Part shown: in pieces, positions 20,496 to 21,500 of the stretch | How the letters are laid out: each line of letters begins with the position of its first letter | Position numbering within the stretch: position 1 is the first letter of the stretch | NCBI GenBank assembly: GCA_001824635.1 | Contig: MHYB01000045.1 | Location: 6,006 to 27,505, forward strand | Length of the DNA: 21,500 bases | DNA from: Planctomycetes bacterium GWF2_50_10 | GTDB lineage: Bacteria; Planctomycetota; Phycisphaerae; Sedimentisphaerales; GWF2-50-10 | Direction of reading: 5' to 3' | Program-made: the position numbers and the translations under genes | The notes under the pieces: model-generated | Told to the model about the DNA's origin: nothing | The model's input: only the letters and a program-made list of their open reading frames with translations | Databases searched by the model: none

Positions 20496-21500
20496 TTATT
20501 TTGTTATCTTTTCACGGTTGCCCATGTATGGTCGCAATACTTTTGGTATTGTGATCGAGCCATCAGCATTCTGGTAGAGTTCTAAAATCGGGATCAGGAT
20601 ACGCGGAGAGGCTACTACTGTGTTATTCAGGGTGTGGCAGAAGAGATTTTTCTTGGTCGCATCCTTATATCGCAGGTTCATTCTCCTGGACTGGAAATCG
20701 TAGAAGCGGCTGGCGGAGTGGGTTTCGCCCCAGTTGTTGCGTGAGGGCATCCAGGCTTCGATATCGTATTTCATGACCTGGCCGCGGCCGAGGTCGCCGG
20801 TGCAGACGTTTACGACGCGGTAGGGAATTTCCAGGGCCTGCATGAGGCCTTCGGAATTGCCGAGAATTTCGGTATGGAAGGCGCGGCTTACGTCTTCGTT
20901 ATTTTCACATATCACAACCTGCTCGACTTTATCGAACTGGTGGATACGGTATAGACCATAGGTATCTTTGCCCGCAGCGCCGGCCTCGCGACGGAAACAG
21001 GTGGACATCGCGACAAATTTGATGGGGAGCTGACTTTGATCAAGAAGTTCGCCGCTGTGATAGGCGGTAAGCGGGACTTCGGCGGTGCCGGCGAGGTTTA
21101 GTTCATCACGTTCCATGCGGTAGGCTTGTTCTTCGCCGCCGGGGAAATAGGCGGTGCCGCGCATGGCTTCGTCACGCATGAGAAGCGGGACGGACATGGG
21201 TTTATAGCCGCGGGCGGCCATGTGGTCTATGGCGAATTTTAAAACGGCCCAGTGGAGCATGGCGCCGTCGCCTTTGAGGAAGTAATTGCGCGAGCCGGAG
21301 AGTTTGACGCCTCGCTCGATATCCATAATATCAAGGTCAAGGCCCAGGGCTACATGGTCTTTGGGAGTGAAATCAAATTGCCTTACTGTGCCCCAGCGGC
21401 GTATCTCGACGTTTTCGGTATCGTCCTTGCCTTCGGGCACTTCGGGTGCGGGCGGCATGGGGACGTAAAGGAGGAGATTGTTAAGCTCGGGTTCGAGCTG
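20496..21500 (-). CDS. serS: seryl-tRNA synthetase, N-terminus beyond the window
   Basis: About 335 residues of the catalytic part are present; the N-terminal tRNA-binding coiled coil lies beyond the right edge. The frame enters as QLEPELNNLLLYVPMPPAPE, which is the end of the coil and the linker, so the ATG at 21458 is internal and not the start. Class II motifs are visible: SRNYFLKGDGAMLHWAVLKF (motif 1 region), AGTAEVPLTAYH (serine site), FRREAGAAGKDTYGLYRIHQF (motif 2) and the C-terminal motif 3, followed by DGSITIPKVLRPYMG. Motif 3 reads LNNTVVASPRILIPILELYQ, where most bacterial enzymes have LNGSGLAVGR; this NNT form exists in some lineages. It charges tRNA-Ser and probably shares a transcript with hypB. 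Confidence 0.96.
   Translation of the reverse strand, partial: QLEPELNNLLLYVPMPPAPEVPEGKDDTENVEIRRWGTVRQFDFTPKDHVALGLDLDIMDIERGVKLSGSRNYFLKGDGAMLHWAVLKFAIDHMAARGYKPMSVPLLMRDEAMRGTAYFPGGEEQAYRMERDELNLAGTAEVPLTAYHSGELLDQSQLPIKFVAMSTCFRREAGAAGKDTYGLYRIHQFDKVEQVVICENNEDVSRAFHTEILGNSEGLMQALEIPYRVVNVCTGDLGRGQVMKYDIEAWMPSRNNWGETHSASRFYDFQSRRMNLRYKDATKKNLFCHTLNNTVVASPRILIPILELYQNADGSITIPKVLRPYMGNREKITK

Noticed and set aside
1..21500. CRISPR array, tRNA genes, insertion sequences or prophage
   Set aside because: No regularly spaced direct repeats, cloverleaf with GTTCRA loop, transposase or phage gene was seen; the repeats present are irregular and dispersed.

Overview
The window looks like chromosomal DNA of a Planctomycetota bacterium, probably of the Phycisphaerae/Sedimentisphaerales type. 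This is an inference from gene content: an H-X9-DG pilin-associated domain, a large secreted protein with golvesin-like domains, NfeD/FloA genes, and spacers full of short interspersed repeats. No rRNA, tRNA, CRISPR array, IS element or phage gene was recognised. Most genes have readable housekeeping or membrane roles.

Layout. 1-3786 (minus): a membrane-quality operon, read as long NfeD protease-like protein, short NfeD protein, flotillin-like FloA, then a small membrane protein cut by the window edge. 3787-4992: a repeat-rich spacer, then (minus) an AT-hook protein followed by a very basic small protein. 5202-6104 (plus): a mutarotase-fold-like protein with its own good promoter. 6105-6221: a 75-bp nested inverted repeat between convergent genes. 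6222-8029 (minus): tsaD and larB with ATGA overlap. 8030-8309: a terminator-bounded, possibly structured RNA region. 8310-8492 (minus): rpsU. 8731-8856 (plus): a 41-residue Cys-rich protein. 8914-11183 (plus): two overlapping CNNM/CorC-type membrane proteins. 11344-14094 (plus): a small CaMKII-association-like protein and two membrane proteins that share a homologous transmembrane module. 14091-15284 (plus): a radical SAM/SPASM protein, overlapping the membrane gene before it. 15268-16973 (minus): a UbiA-type prenyltransferase and a methyltransferase, overlapping each other by ATGA and convergent with the radical SAM gene. 17284-19818 (plus): an 844-residue secreted multidomain protein. 19820-21500 (minus): hypB and a serS gene that runs off the edge.

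Points of interest. (1) The 844-residue protein has three golvesin-like beta domains and, in my reading, a caspase-like fold whose His and Cys strands are separated by a golvesin-like insertion. (2) The methyltransferase-UbiA operon has a near-consensus promoter placed so that the mRNA should start at the A of the ATG. The tsaD and first CNNM genes also appear leaderless or nearly so. (3) Several spacer repeat families recur, and in three genes the repeat seems to supply the last codons and the stop. (4) The radical SAM, methyltransferase and prenyltransferase genes form an unassigned module. All functional calls rest on reading motifs by eye; no searches were run.
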